This document shows, in pieces, positions 1 through 6,250 of a DNA stretch of 8,869 nt. The DNA lies in the NCBI GenBank assembly GCA_002839245.1, contig PGXR01000128.1:1-8869 (forward strand), written 5' to 3'. Position 1 is the first letter of the stretch; the number at the start of each line of letters is the position of its first letter. The position numbers and the translations under genes were made by a program. The stretch is from Spirochaetae bacterium HGW-Spirochaetae-7 (lineage in GTDB: Bacteria; Spirochaetota; Spirochaetia; Treponematales; UBA12059). The notes below the pieces were generated by a model. The model worked only from the letters and a program-made list of their open reading frames with translations, searched no databases and had not been told where the DNA came from.

Positions 1-251
1 TAAGCTTGCCTGTAACGCTTGTCCCCAACGCGCCGTTCCTCGTTTTTCAGGCCCCGGCCGGAACCTTCGTCTCGATCGACGGTGTCGCCGTACACCAATC
101 TGAGATGTCCGGCCTGGCTGTCGAGCCGGGGGAGCATACGCTGGCCTTCAGGATCGGCGACTACTCGATGACGCGGAAGGTGATGGCGCTCCGCGGAAAG
201 ACCTATCAAGTCGTCCTGTCGGTTGAACTCAACATCGTCACGACGCCGTGA
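1..251 (+). CDS. Small PEGA-like domain protein, 5' end possibly outside the window
   Basis: The reading frame is open to the left edge with no stop, so the gene may begin upstream; the only start-like codon near the edge is TTG at 6, which would give 81 residues. No signal peptide or membrane segment is visible in the part present. The middle reads GTFVSIDG, then VEPGEHTLAF, then a beta-rich tail ending VVLSVELNI. This resembles a single PEGA domain (IDG turn, L-x-PG-x-H turn, alternating strands), a small beta domain common on bacterial surface and envelope proteins. That is a pattern match by eye, not a profile hit. The stop TGA (249-251) overlaps the GTG start of the ROK regulator in a GTGA junction, which implies one transcript and translational coupling. 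Function is unknown; a role linked to the regulator is only inferred from the overlap. Confidence 0.6.
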   Translation, partial: SLPVTLVPNAPFLVFQAPAGTFVSIDGVAVHQSEMSGLAVEPGEHTLAFRIGDYSMTRKVMALRGKTYQVVLSVELNIVTTP

Positions 252-1459
252 CCGACCCAAGGGATCGCGTCCCGATACGGGCCGCCGACATCAAGGAACT
301 GAATGAAAGACTCGTTCTCGGCATGGTTTTCCGCGAGAGCCAGGCATCGCAGAGCGAGGTAACCGTCGCCTCTGGACTCAAGGCCCCGACCGTCTTCAGG
401 ATCTTTGGCGAACTCGAGCAGGCCGGCCTGATCGCGCCCGTACTCTCGCCGCCTACGCTGGCCGCCGACAGGAAAGGCCGCCGGCCGACTTGGTATTCCA
501 CGGTGCCCGGCGCGTATCGCGTAGTCGGGCTCGATTTCAGGGCAGGCGCGGCCTCGGTTGTCGTGGAGGACTTCGCCGCATCGGTGCTGTATACCGAAGA
601 GCGCCAGATTCCGCTGGGCGCCGGAGCCGACCTGGCCTACGCCATCGTCGCGGGTCTCGCCGAGGATGCACTGGAACGTTCTCCGGGTGGTCCGCTTCTC
701 GGCATAGGCGTCGGGGCGCCAGGAGTCGTCGACCTTGCCCACGGATCGGTGCTCGAATACATGAGGATCCCGGGCCTGTCGGGTTTCCCGCTCGCCGACA
801 TGCTCGAGGAGCGTTTCGGAGCGGCCGTCAGGATGGGCAACAACGCCACCGTCGCCGCCCTCGCGGCCTACCGATACGGTTCGGCCTGCGGACCCGATTG
901 CGGGGATGACCATGCCTCCCCGGTTCCCGAAAGCACCAGCGCTTTCGCGCTTCTCGTCCGGTCAGGAGTTGGTGGCGCTTTCATCCGCAAAGGCATACCG
1001 TATGAATCCGGCGGGAAGACGGCCCTCGAAATCGGGCACATGACTATGGACCCTACAGGCCCCGCGTGCCCTTGTGGAAGCCAGGGCTGCCTGGAGGCAT
1101 ACCTGTCCGAGGATGCGCTGATCGCCTCAGTCAACTCCCGCCGGCCCTGCCGTGATTTCTTGACGCTCGACGGCCTGCTCGAGGACCGGGACGCCACCAC
1201 CATCGAGGCTCTCGGACACGCGGTCGCCAAGGCTTCGGTCGCATTGCTTTCGATCAGGCATCTCCTCGATCCTGACGAGTTCATCATCATTTCCCGGTCG
1301 GCGGCGCTTTCTACCTTCATCGCGGGTCAAACCGGGGCGTATGTCGCAGCCCATCCACGCCCGGACGGCAGTGCGCCTGTTGTGCGAGGCTATCGGTGGG
1401 ATCCGGTGCTGGCCGGCCGCGCGGCCTGTGACATGGTTTTCGACGGATTCTTCGCCTGA
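248..1459 (+). CDS. ROK-family transcriptional regulator (NagC/XylR type), probably not a kinase
   Basis: The protein has 403 residues. Residues about 15-65 form a winged helix-turn-helix, where SQSEVTVASGLKAPTVFRIF covers the DNA-reading part. The rest is a ROK sugar-kinase fold: GIGVGAPGVVD at 152-162, SGVGGAFI at 239-246, and the ROK zinc site with H264 of EIGH followed by C274, C276 and C281 (CPCGSQGC). Known ROK regulators repress sugar-uptake or catabolism genes and release DNA when the sugar binds. Sugar-contact positions E261, H264 and E283 are present. However, the catalytic Asp of the usual N-D pair is Asn (N198-N199), and the first phosphate loop (normally DxGxT) reads GLDFRAGAAS, so catalysis is unlikely. 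An insert rich in Cys and acid residues lies at about 212-229. The GTG start overlaps the upstream stop and has no clear Shine-Dalgarno, so translation is probably coupled. The sugar and target operon cannot be told from here. Confidence 0.9.
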   Translation: MTDPRDRVPIRAADIKELNERLVLGMVFRESQASQSEVTVASGLKAPTVFRIFGELEQAGLIAPVLSPPTLAADRKGRRPTWYSTVPGAYRVVGLDFRAGAASVVVEDFAASVLYTEERQIPLGAGADLAYAIVAGLAEDALERSPGGPLLGIGVGAPGVVDLAHGSVLEYMRIPGLSGFPLADMLEERFGAAVRMGNNATVAALAAYRYGSACGPDCGDDHASPVPESTSAFALLVRSGVGGAFIRKGIPYESGGKTALEIGHMTMDPTGPACPCGSQGCLEAYLSEDALIASVNSRRPCRDFLTLDGLLEDRDATTIEALGHAVAKASVALLSIRHLLDPDEFIIISRSAALSTFIAGQTGAYVAAHPRPDGSAPVVRGYRWDPVLAGRAACDMVFDGFFA

Positions 1460-1491
1460 CAGGATGCATGATAACCAGATTGGAGCGGCGG

Positions 1492-2274
1492 ATGACGAGA
1501 GTGGCATCATGGAACGTGAACGGAATCAGGGCAGCGGCCGAGAAAGGCTTTTTCGCGTGGCTGTCCGAGGAGTCCGCCGACATCGTCTGCGTACAGGAAA
1601 CCAAGGCAGATCCGTCACAGCTGTCCAAACAGTTCTTCGAGGCAACCGATTCCGCAGGCGCGCCCTACAGCGCCTTCTGGTCGAGCGCCGTCAGGCGCGG
1701 CTACTCCGGCGTCGCGATCTACACGAGACTCGAACCAAAAGCCACGCGGAACCTCGGTATCGCCGAATTTGACGATGAAGGCCGCTTCCTCGAGGCTGAC
1801 TTCGGGGATATCGTCGTCGCCAGCGCCTATTTCCCGAATTCCCAGGAAGCCGGGGCCAGGCTTGGCTACAAGCTGCGTTTCTGCGATGCGGTGCTGGACC
1901 GCTGCGATGCTATAGTCGCCGAAGGCCGCCATGTCGTCGTATCCGGGGACTTCAACATCGCCCACGAGCCGATAGACCTGACCTACCCGGATGCCAACAA
2001 GGAGAATCCCGGCTACCTGCCCGAAGAACGCGAATGGATGTCGAAATTCCTTGCCCTTGGCTATGCCGATACCTTCAGGAGGTTCCATCCCGGGGAAGCA
2101 GGTCTGTACAGCTGGTGGAGCTACCGCATGAAGGCACGCGAGCGGGACATAGGCTGGCGCCTCGACTACCACTGCGTGGACGAGGCCCTGATGCCGGCAG
2201 TTCGTTCCGTGGCGATACGCAAGATGGTGATGGGCTCCGACCACTGCCCTGTCATCGTCGAATTTGAACGTTGA
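1492..2274 (+). CDS. exoA: Exodeoxyribonuclease III / AP endonuclease (ExoA type)
   Basis: This Mg-dependent enzyme cuts the backbone 5' of abasic sites and trims 3' blocks in base-excision repair. With the start at ATG 1492 the protein has 260 residues, close to other ExoA proteins, and begins MTRVASWNVNGIRAA like the family. An in-frame ATG at 1468 would add eight residues, but only 1492 has a well-spaced GGAG (1482-1485, 6-base spacer). All catalytic elements are visible: N8 and N10 (WNVNG), E36 (CVQETK), Y113 (SAYFPN), D153 and N155 (SGDFNIAHEP), D225 (GWRLDY) and D250-H251 (GSDHCP). The GLYSWWSYR and IGWRLDYH blocks place it nearer the B. subtilis ExoA/human APE1 branch than E. coli Xth. 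The gene starts 32 bases after the ROK stop with no obvious promoter between, so it is probably in the same transcript. No link in function to the regulator is apparent. Confidence 0.95.
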   Translation: MTRVASWNVNGIRAAAEKGFFAWLSEESADIVCVQETKADPSQLSKQFFEATDSAGAPYSAFWSSAVRRGYSGVAIYTRLEPKATRNLGIAEFDDEGRFLEADFGDIVVASAYFPNSQEAGARLGYKLRFCDAVLDRCDAIVAEGRHVVVSGDFNIAHEPIDLTYPDANKENPGYLPEEREWMSKFLALGYADTFRRFHPGEAGLYSWWSYRMKARERDIGWRLDYHCVDEALMPAVRSVAIRKMVMGSDHCPVIVEFER

Positions 2275-2298
2275 CGGCTTTCCATACGGCTGTATTAT
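2271..2298 (+). promoter_or_regulatory. Sigma-70-type promoter for the rhomboid gene
   Basis: TTGACG (2271-2276) and TATTAT (2293-2298) are separated by 16 bases, five of six matches to each consensus hexamer. The -35 box overlaps the exoA stop codon (2272-2274). Transcription would begin near 2304-2306, giving a leader of about 18 bases containing the strong AAGGAG at 2311-2316. This is read by eye only. Confidence 0.65.
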
Positions 2299-2322
2299 CG
2301 CATCACCCATAAGGAGTTAACC

Positions 2323-2880
2323 ATGACGATACGTTACAATGCCCCCGCAACGTTGACTTTTACCCTGATATGCGCAGTGGTGCTGTTGCTGAACGGCATA
2401 TTCCCGGGTCTCACCAAGGCATGGTTCTCCGTGCCTGGTCGAGGCGGCTTCGACGCCCGTTCCATTCCGGAATACGCAAGGCTTTTCACCCACATCTTCG
2501 GCCATGCCGACATGAACCACTTCCTGTCAAACTTCGCTTTCATCCTGCTGCTGGGACCAATTCTGGAGACGACGTATGGTTCTGGCGGCATGATCATAAT
2601 GACCGTCATCACAGCTTTCGTGACCGGAGTGCTCAACATCCTCATCTTCCCGACCGGGATCATGGGCGCCAGCGGCATCGTGTTCATGATGATTCTCCTG
2701 GCCTCGTTCACCAATTTCAGCAAGGGGGAGATCCCTCTCACGTTCATACTGATCATGCTGCTCTACCTGGGGCGCGAAGTGGTCAACGCGTTCGCGGCCA
2801 ACAACATCTCCGAATTCGGACACATCATAGGCGGCCTGTGCGGCAGCATCTTCGGATACCTCCAGCCTTCCAGGCGCTGA
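2323..2880 (+). CDS. Rhomboid-family intramembrane serine protease
   Basis: Rhomboids cut single-pass membrane proteins inside the bilayer with a Ser-His dyad. The 185-residue protein shows the compact six-helix bacterial layout: helices at about 9-27, 68-86, 88-110, 113-130, 136-156 and 165-180. The catalytic serine is S117 in GASG at the start of helix 4, and the histidine is H167 in GHIIGGLCG of helix 6. H66 and N70 (HFLSN) supply the oxyanion-site residues of helix 2. The loop-1 motif, usually E-x-W-R, reads EYAR (50-53). Both catalytic residues are present, so it should be an active protease rather than a pseudo-rhomboid. ATG 2323 has AAGGAG six bases upstream. It has its own promoter and no partner gene in the same operon, so its substrate cannot be guessed from context. 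Confidence 0.9.
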   Translation: MTIRYNAPATLTFTLICAVVLLLNGIFPGLTKAWFSVPGRGGFDARSIPEYARLFTHIFGHADMNHFLSNFAFILLLGPILETTYGSGGMIIMTVITAFVTGVLNILIFPTGIMGASGIVFMMILLASFTNFSKGEIPLTFILIMLLYLGREVVNAFAANNISEFGHIIGGLCGSIFGYLQPSRR

Positions 2881-2885
2881 TTGCC

Positions 2886-2913
2886 TTGCGCCGTTCCTCC
2901 GATCGCGTATACT
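2886..2913 (+). promoter_or_regulatory. Sigma-70-type promoter for phoH
   Basis: TTGCGC (2886-2891) and TATACT (2908-2913) are spaced by 16 bases in the short gap between the rhomboid stop and the phoH start. The expected transcript start is near 2920. The Shine-Dalgarno AGGAGG at 2938-2943 lies four bases before ATG 2948. The -10 box is good and the -35 box is moderate. Confidence 0.55.
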
Positions 2914-2947
2914 GGAAACAGCCTGCACGGATGCGATAGGAGGGACC

Positions 2948-4255
2948 ATGACTGACGTCGTCGAACGGAAGGTCTTCGTCATCGACACCAATGTGCTCAT
3001 CCACAATCCGGAGTCCATCCTGTCCTTCAGGGAAAACGAGATAGTCATCCCCCTCCAGGTGCTCGAGGAACTGGATCGCCTCAAGACCTACCCCGACCAG
3101 CGCGGCAAGAGCGCCAGGGATGCAATCAGGTTCCTCGATTCCCTGGCGAAAAAAGGCGACCTGAACGAAGGCGTCAAGCTGGAGAACGGGTCGATCCTGA
3201 GGGTCTCGCTTGCCCAGGCGAACAGCGCCCCGAAAGGCTTCGACCTGGAGAAGAACGACAACCGCATAATACTCTGTGCCGTGGCCCTGAAGGAGGGCGG
3301 CCGTCAGGTGTTCTTCGTCTCCAAGGATATCAACGCACGCGTCAAGTCGACGGCGCTCGAGGTCAAGGCCGTAGACTACGAGAAGGAAAAGGTCGACATC
3401 GCCACACTCTACCAGGGCGTGGTCGAGGTGGATGTCGCTCCCGACGTGTTCGCGGCATTCGAGGCTACCGGCGTCCTTCCCTGGAAGGACCAGCTCAAGG
3501 TGAACCAGTACGTCATCCTCCACAAGCGGGGAGGCACCGAGGAACAAGTCGGGCGGTGGAATCCCGAAGACGGTACCATCGAGTCGCTGCCGGATGAGCC
3601 TGGTTCCGTTTCCGGGGTATTGCCGCTCAATTCCCGGCAGCGTGTCGCGCTTGCGCTGCTACTCGATGACCGGCTACAGCTTGTAACCATCGTCGGCAAG
3701 GCGGGGACGGGCAAGACGCTGATGGCGATAGCAGCAGGACTCAGGAAAATCTATGACGAAAAGATATACGCCAAGATGCTCATCACGAGACCCGTGGTGC
3801 CGGTAGGCAAGGACATAGGCTACCTTCCCGGCGAGAAGCAGGCCAAGATGTCAAACTGGATGCAGCCGGTGTTCGACAACATCGAATACATCCTGGGCGT
3901 GCACAAAAGGGAAAAGGCCAAGACCGTCGACCAGATGATAAAGGACAAGCAGATCGAGATTGAAGCGTTGTCTTATATAAGGGGGCGTTCCCTGCCCAAC
4001 CAGTACATCGTCATCGACGAAGCCCAGAACCTGACGCCGCACGAGATAAAGACGATAGTCTCGAGGGCAGGCGAAGGGTCCAAGGTCGTGCTGACCGGCG
4101 ACCCGTACCAGATAGACAACATGTACCTGGATGCCAATTCCAACGGGTTGTGCTTTCTCGTCGACGCTTTCAAGGGGCAGGCGATCTATGGCCATGTCAC
4201 GCTCCAGAAGACCGAACGGAGCGAGTTGGCCGAACTCGCGTCGACCCTGTTGTGA
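2948..4255 (+). CDS. phoH: PIN-domain PhoH-family ATPase (YlaK/PhoH2 type)
   Basis: The 435-residue protein fuses an N-terminal PIN nuclease domain to a C-terminal PhoH P-loop ATPase. In the PIN part (about 9-145), the acidic metal-binding set is visible at D13 (VIDTNVLIHN), E40 (VLEELDRLK), D104 (NDNRI) and D127 (SKDINAR). A beta-rich linker follows at about 180-225. The ATPase has Walker A GKAGTGKT at 250-257, Walker B VIDEAQN at 355-361 and the VLTGDP block at 381-386. Characterised PIN-PhoH proteins from mycobacteria unwind and cleave RNA using ATP; by analogy this is a cytosolic RNA-processing enzyme, though its physiological substrate is not established. All key residues look intact. 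The gene has its own promoter, a strong AGGAGG, and a zinc-ribbon gene seven bases downstream that is almost certainly co-transcribed. This is the two-domain form, distinct from the short PhoH usually found beside ybeY. Confidence 0.93.
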   Translation: MTDVVERKVFVIDTNVLIHNPESILSFRENEIVIPLQVLEELDRLKTYPDQRGKSARDAIRFLDSLAKKGDLNEGVKLENGSILRVSLAQANSAPKGFDLEKNDNRIILCAVALKEGGRQVFFVSKDINARVKSTALEVKAVDYEKEKVDIATLYQGVVEVDVAPDVFAAFEATGVLPWKDQLKVNQYVILHKRGGTEEQVGRWNPEDGTIESLPDEPGSVSGVLPLNSRQRVALALLLDDRLQLVTIVGKAGTGKTLMAIAAGLRKIYDEKIYAKMLITRPVVPVGKDIGYLPGEKQAKMSNWMQPVFDNIEYILGVHKREKAKTVDQMIKDKQIEIEALSYIRGRSLPNQYIVIDEAQNLTPHEIKTIVSRAGEGSKVVLTGDPYQIDNMYLDANSNGLCFLVDAFKGQAIYGHVTLQKTERSELAELASTLL

Positions 4256-4262
4256 GGCTGCC

Positions 4263-4508
4263 ATGAGGATGTCGTTCTGCCGACGATGCGGACGGATCAC
4301 GCTGCGCAGCTTCATCTATTGCCCGTATTGCGGCATGACGCTGCAGGCGGGTCCCGGCATGGCAGACGCCACGGCCCTGCCGTTCGAGCGGATGGATGCA
4401 ATGCAGGCGGAATTCCGCGCCAGACACATCGACGAGATGCTCGACGTGCTCGACAGCCTAGAGTCGGACGTCGAGGAACTGCTCCACGGTATAGGGGCAC
4501 CATCGTAG
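4263..4508 (+). CDS. Small zinc-ribbon protein, function unknown
   Basis: This 81-residue protein has two CXXC knuckles, C6-x2-C9 (CRRC) and C20-x2-C23 (CPYC), with a short basic loop between them: a zinc-ribbon that probably binds one Zn ion. After a Gly/Pro linker the C-terminal half (about 42-76) is predicted helical with heptad-like Met/Leu spacing and many acids (HIDEMLDVLDSLESDVEELL), perhaps a short coiled coil for pairing or partner binding. ATG 4263 is chosen because GAGG at 4254-4257, overlapping the phoH stop, sits five bases upstream; ATG 4269 is crowded by that site. The frame is open further upstream inside phoH, but that part is a shadow. The seven-base gap to phoH means shared transcription and likely coupled translation. 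A role as nucleic-acid or protein-binding helper of the PhoH ATPase is inference from position alone. Confidence 0.8.
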   Translation: MRMSFCRRCGRITLRSFIYCPYCGMTLQAGPGMADATALPFERMDAMQAEFRARHIDEMLDVLDSLESDVEELLHGIGAPS

Positions 4509-4525
4509 GGGATTGGCAGCCGGCA

Positions 4526-4551
4526 CGCCGTCCGCGGCGAGGGCGTTGTTT
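4526..4551 (+). terminator. Possible weak hairpin terminator after the zinc-ribbon gene
   Basis: CGCCG (4526-4530) and CGGCG (4535-4539) can pair around a four-base loop, and a T-rich stretch (TTGTTT, 4546-4551) follows after a six-base gap. The stem is only five pairs and the T-run is interrupted and displaced, so this is a weak candidate. The T-rich part also serves as the -35 box of the next promoter. Confidence 0.25.
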
Positions 4552-4574
4552 CAACAGCGGGCCGAGTATACAAT
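4546..4574 (+). promoter_or_regulatory. Sigma-70-type promoter for kbl
   Basis: TTGTTT (4546-4551) and TACAAT (4569-4574) are separated by 17 bases, the optimal spacing. The expected start is near 4581, giving a leader of about 45 bases to ATG 4626. A short dyad, GTTG-TTT-CAAC (4545-4555), covers the -35 box, and GGGGCCCC (4582-4589) lies at the expected transcript start. Either could be a protein site, but neither is strong evidence alone. Confidence 0.55.
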
Positions 4575-4625
4575 ACCACCCGGGGCCCCCGTAGTGCCCT
4601 TTTGAAAAAAGAAGGAGCGAAGCGG

Positions 4626-5819
4626 ATGTACGGAAAGATGCGTGACGAACTGCTGACCAAGCTTGAGTCGATTCGGAGTGAAGGCCTCTACAAGGCCGAG
4701 CGCGTGATCATGACTCCCCAGGGGGCCGATATCGCGGTCAAGGGCGGCCAGAAGGTCGTCAACTTTTGCGCAAACAATTACCTTGGCCTGGCGAATGACA
4801 AGAGAATCCGTGATGCCGCCAAGAGAGCCATTGACGAATGGGGCTATGGCCTTTCCAGCGTACGTTTCATATGCGGTACCCAGGAGCCCCACAAGCAACT
4901 CGAGAAGGCCATCGCCGGTTTCCTCGGCCTCGAGGATGCCATACTTTTCTCGTCATGTTTCGACGCCAATGCCGCCGTTTTCGAGCCTCTCCTCGACGCC
5001 GACTGCGCCATCATAGCGGACAGCCTGAACCATGCTTCCATCATCGACGGCGTGCGCCTGTGCAAGGCGGAACGCATGGTATTCGAACACAACAACTTTG
5101 ACGATCTCGAGGACAAGCTCCGGTCGGCGGCGCCCAGGCGGCTCAGGCTCGTAGCCACAGACGGAGTCTTTTCCATGGACGGCGACATCGCCGACCTCGG
5201 ACGGATATGCGACCTCGCGGAAAAATACGACGCGCTCGTCATGGTCGACGACAGTCATGCCACGGGTTTCATCGGCGCACGCGGTCGGGGAACCCACGAG
5301 TTCAGGGACGTCATGGGTAGGGTGGACATCATCACGACGACTTTCGGCAAGGCGCTCGGCGGAGCTTCGGGCGGATGCGTCGCCGGCCGGGCGGAGATAG
5401 TCGAATACCTGCGGCAGAAGGCGAGGCCGTACCTGTTCTCGAATACCGTCCCGCCCGCCATCGTCGGCGGCACGCTCAAGGCCATCGAGATTCTCTCGGG
5501 CTCCACCGAACTGCGCGACGCGCTCGAGTCCAATACCAGGCGTTTCCGTGAAGGCCTCGCCAAGGCCGGCCTCGACGTAAGACCGGGCACGCACCCCATT
5601 TGTCCTGTCATGCTTTACGACGAGAAGCTGGCGCACCAGATGGCCGACCGCCTCCTTGCCGAGGGTATTTACGTCATCGGCTTCAGCTTCCCCGTCGTTC
5701 CGCGAGGCAAGGCCAGGATACGCGTACAAGTCTCTGCCGCGCATACGGTGGCCCAGATAGATGCGGCGATTGACGCCTTCACCAGGGTCGGCTTGGAACT
5801 TGGCGCCATAAAAAAGTAA
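4626..5819 (+). CDS. kbl: Glycine C-acetyltransferase (2-amino-3-ketobutyrate CoA ligase)
   Basis: This PLP enzyme interconverts 2-amino-3-oxobutanoate plus CoA with glycine plus acetyl-CoA, the second step of threonine breakdown through threonine dehydrogenase. The start at ATG 4626 gives 397 residues (E. coli Kbl has 398) and is preceded by AAGGAG at 4612-4617. A TTG at 4602 in the same frame would put that site inside the gene, so it is rejected. Family landmarks are FCANNYLGLAN at 47-57, the PLP-stacking H136 (LNHASIIDG), D208 and H211 (VDDSHATG), and the PLP lysine K242 in TTFGKALGGASGG. The substrate region matches Kbl better than BioF or HemA in what I recall of the families, especially NFCANNYLGLAN and the N-terminus. 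No threonine dehydrogenase (tdh) neighbours it, unlike the E. coli kbl-tdh operon. It has its own promoter and is followed by a small membrane-protein gene. Confidence 0.93.
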   Translation: MYGKMRDELLTKLESIRSEGLYKAERVIMTPQGADIAVKGGQKVVNFCANNYLGLANDKRIRDAAKRAIDEWGYGLSSVRFICGTQEPHKQLEKAIAGFLGLEDAILFSSCFDANAAVFEPLLDADCAIIADSLNHASIIDGVRLCKAERMVFEHNNFDDLEDKLRSAAPRRLRLVATDGVFSMDGDIADLGRICDLAEKYDALVMVDDSHATGFIGARGRGTHEFRDVMGRVDIITTTFGKALGGASGGCVAGRAEIVEYLRQKARPYLFSNTVPPAIVGGTLKAIEILSGSTELRDALESNTRRFREGLAKAGLDVRPGTHPICPVMLYDEKLAHQMADRLLAEGIYVIGFSFPVVPRGKARIRVQVSAAHTVAQIDAAIDAFTRVGLELGAIKK

Positions 5820-5826
5820 GAAAACG

Positions 5827-6234
5827 ATGCGCAATCCAAAGATGGTGCTTAGTATCGTATCGATATCCGTGATCGCGATGGTCCTGGCCGGCATCGTGGG
5901 GCTCGGCATCTACGCAGGGAGCGAACAGGCAAAAACCGCGCTGCTCATCCGGTATTTCCGGGCCCTTGCATCCGGAGACAAGGAAAGCGCGACGCAGTTG
6001 ACAGAAGGTTCGTTCGAGTCGGACCTGGCGCTGGGGACGCTATCACGCGGTTCCTACGAGTTGTACGACTTTGGCGAACCCGAAGCCGGGGTCCTGCGCT
6101 TCATGGTCGTCCTGGAAGGCAAGGATGGCAAGAAGCGCGCGGTGCTAGGAGACATGTCCTACAAACGCTTGGGTATAGTCAACCGCATCGTAGCGATGCG
6201 GCGGGTCGGAGATGGAACCAGGCTCAGGGAATGA
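5827..6234 (+). CDS. Small membrane-anchored protein, function unknown
   Basis: The gene encodes 135 residues. The N-terminus MRNPK is basic and leads into one long hydrophobic segment (about 7-29), which looks like a signal anchor or uncleaved signal peptide, as no clear cleavage site or lipobox is visible. This would place about 105 residues outside the cytoplasm. That domain begins with a helix (TALLIRYFRALASGDKESAT) and continues as alternating strands (YELYDFGEP, VLRFMVVLEG, RAVLGDMSY). The pattern of a Tyr-Phe helix, then ALASGD, then a beta sheet recalls NTF2-like/DUF4878 small domains, but this is a guess from shape. It starts seven bases after the kbl stop without a good Shine-Dalgarno, so it is likely translated by coupling to kbl. 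Its stop lies 16 bases from the convergent tsaD stop. I do not recognise the family. Confidence 0.7.
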   Translation: MRNPKMVLSIVSISVIAMVLAGIVGLGIYAGSEQAKTALLIRYFRALASGDKESATQLTEGSFESDLALGTLSRGSYELYDFGEPEAGVLRFMVVLEGKDGKKRAVLGDMSYKRLGIVNRIVAMRRVGDGTRLRE

Positions 6235-6250
6235 CTGCTTCGACAGGCTC
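6235..6250. other. Convergent gene junction
   Basis: Only 16 bases separate the stop of the membrane-anchored protein (plus strand, 6232-6234) from the tsaD stop (minus strand, 6253-6251). I see a CCTAGG palindrome touching the tsaD stop, but no GC-rich stem with a T-run on either strand. Both transcripts therefore probably run into the opposing gene or end by another mechanism. Confidence 0.5.

Noticed and set aside
206..913. 235-codon open frame on the minus strand
   Set aside because: Antisense to the first half of the ROK gene; no motif.
1468..1491. Upstream ATG extending exoA by eight residues
   Set aside because: The family begins directly before the strand leading to WNVNG, and ATG 1492 has the better-spaced GGAG.
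1615..2310. 231-codon open frame on the minus strand
   Set aside because: Antisense to exoA, and would run across the rhomboid promoter.
2873..2892. GGCGC...GCGCC hairpin after the rhomboid gene
   Set aside because: Five pairs with a ten-base loop and no T-run; it also overlaps the phoH promoter -35 box, so it is not a convincing terminator.
2825..3547. 240-codon open frame on the minus strand
   Set aside because: Antisense to the PIN domain of PhoH, where the acidic motif residues are clear on the other strand.
4602..4625. TTG start extending kbl by eight residues
   Set aside because: It would place the AAGGAG ribosome site inside the gene; ATG 4626 gives the expected length and N-terminus.
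4953..5909. 318-codon open frame on the minus strand
   Set aside because: It lies antisense to kbl, whose full set of PLP-enzyme motifs is on the plus strand; long antisense frames are expected in GC-rich DNA, and the translation shows no family motif.
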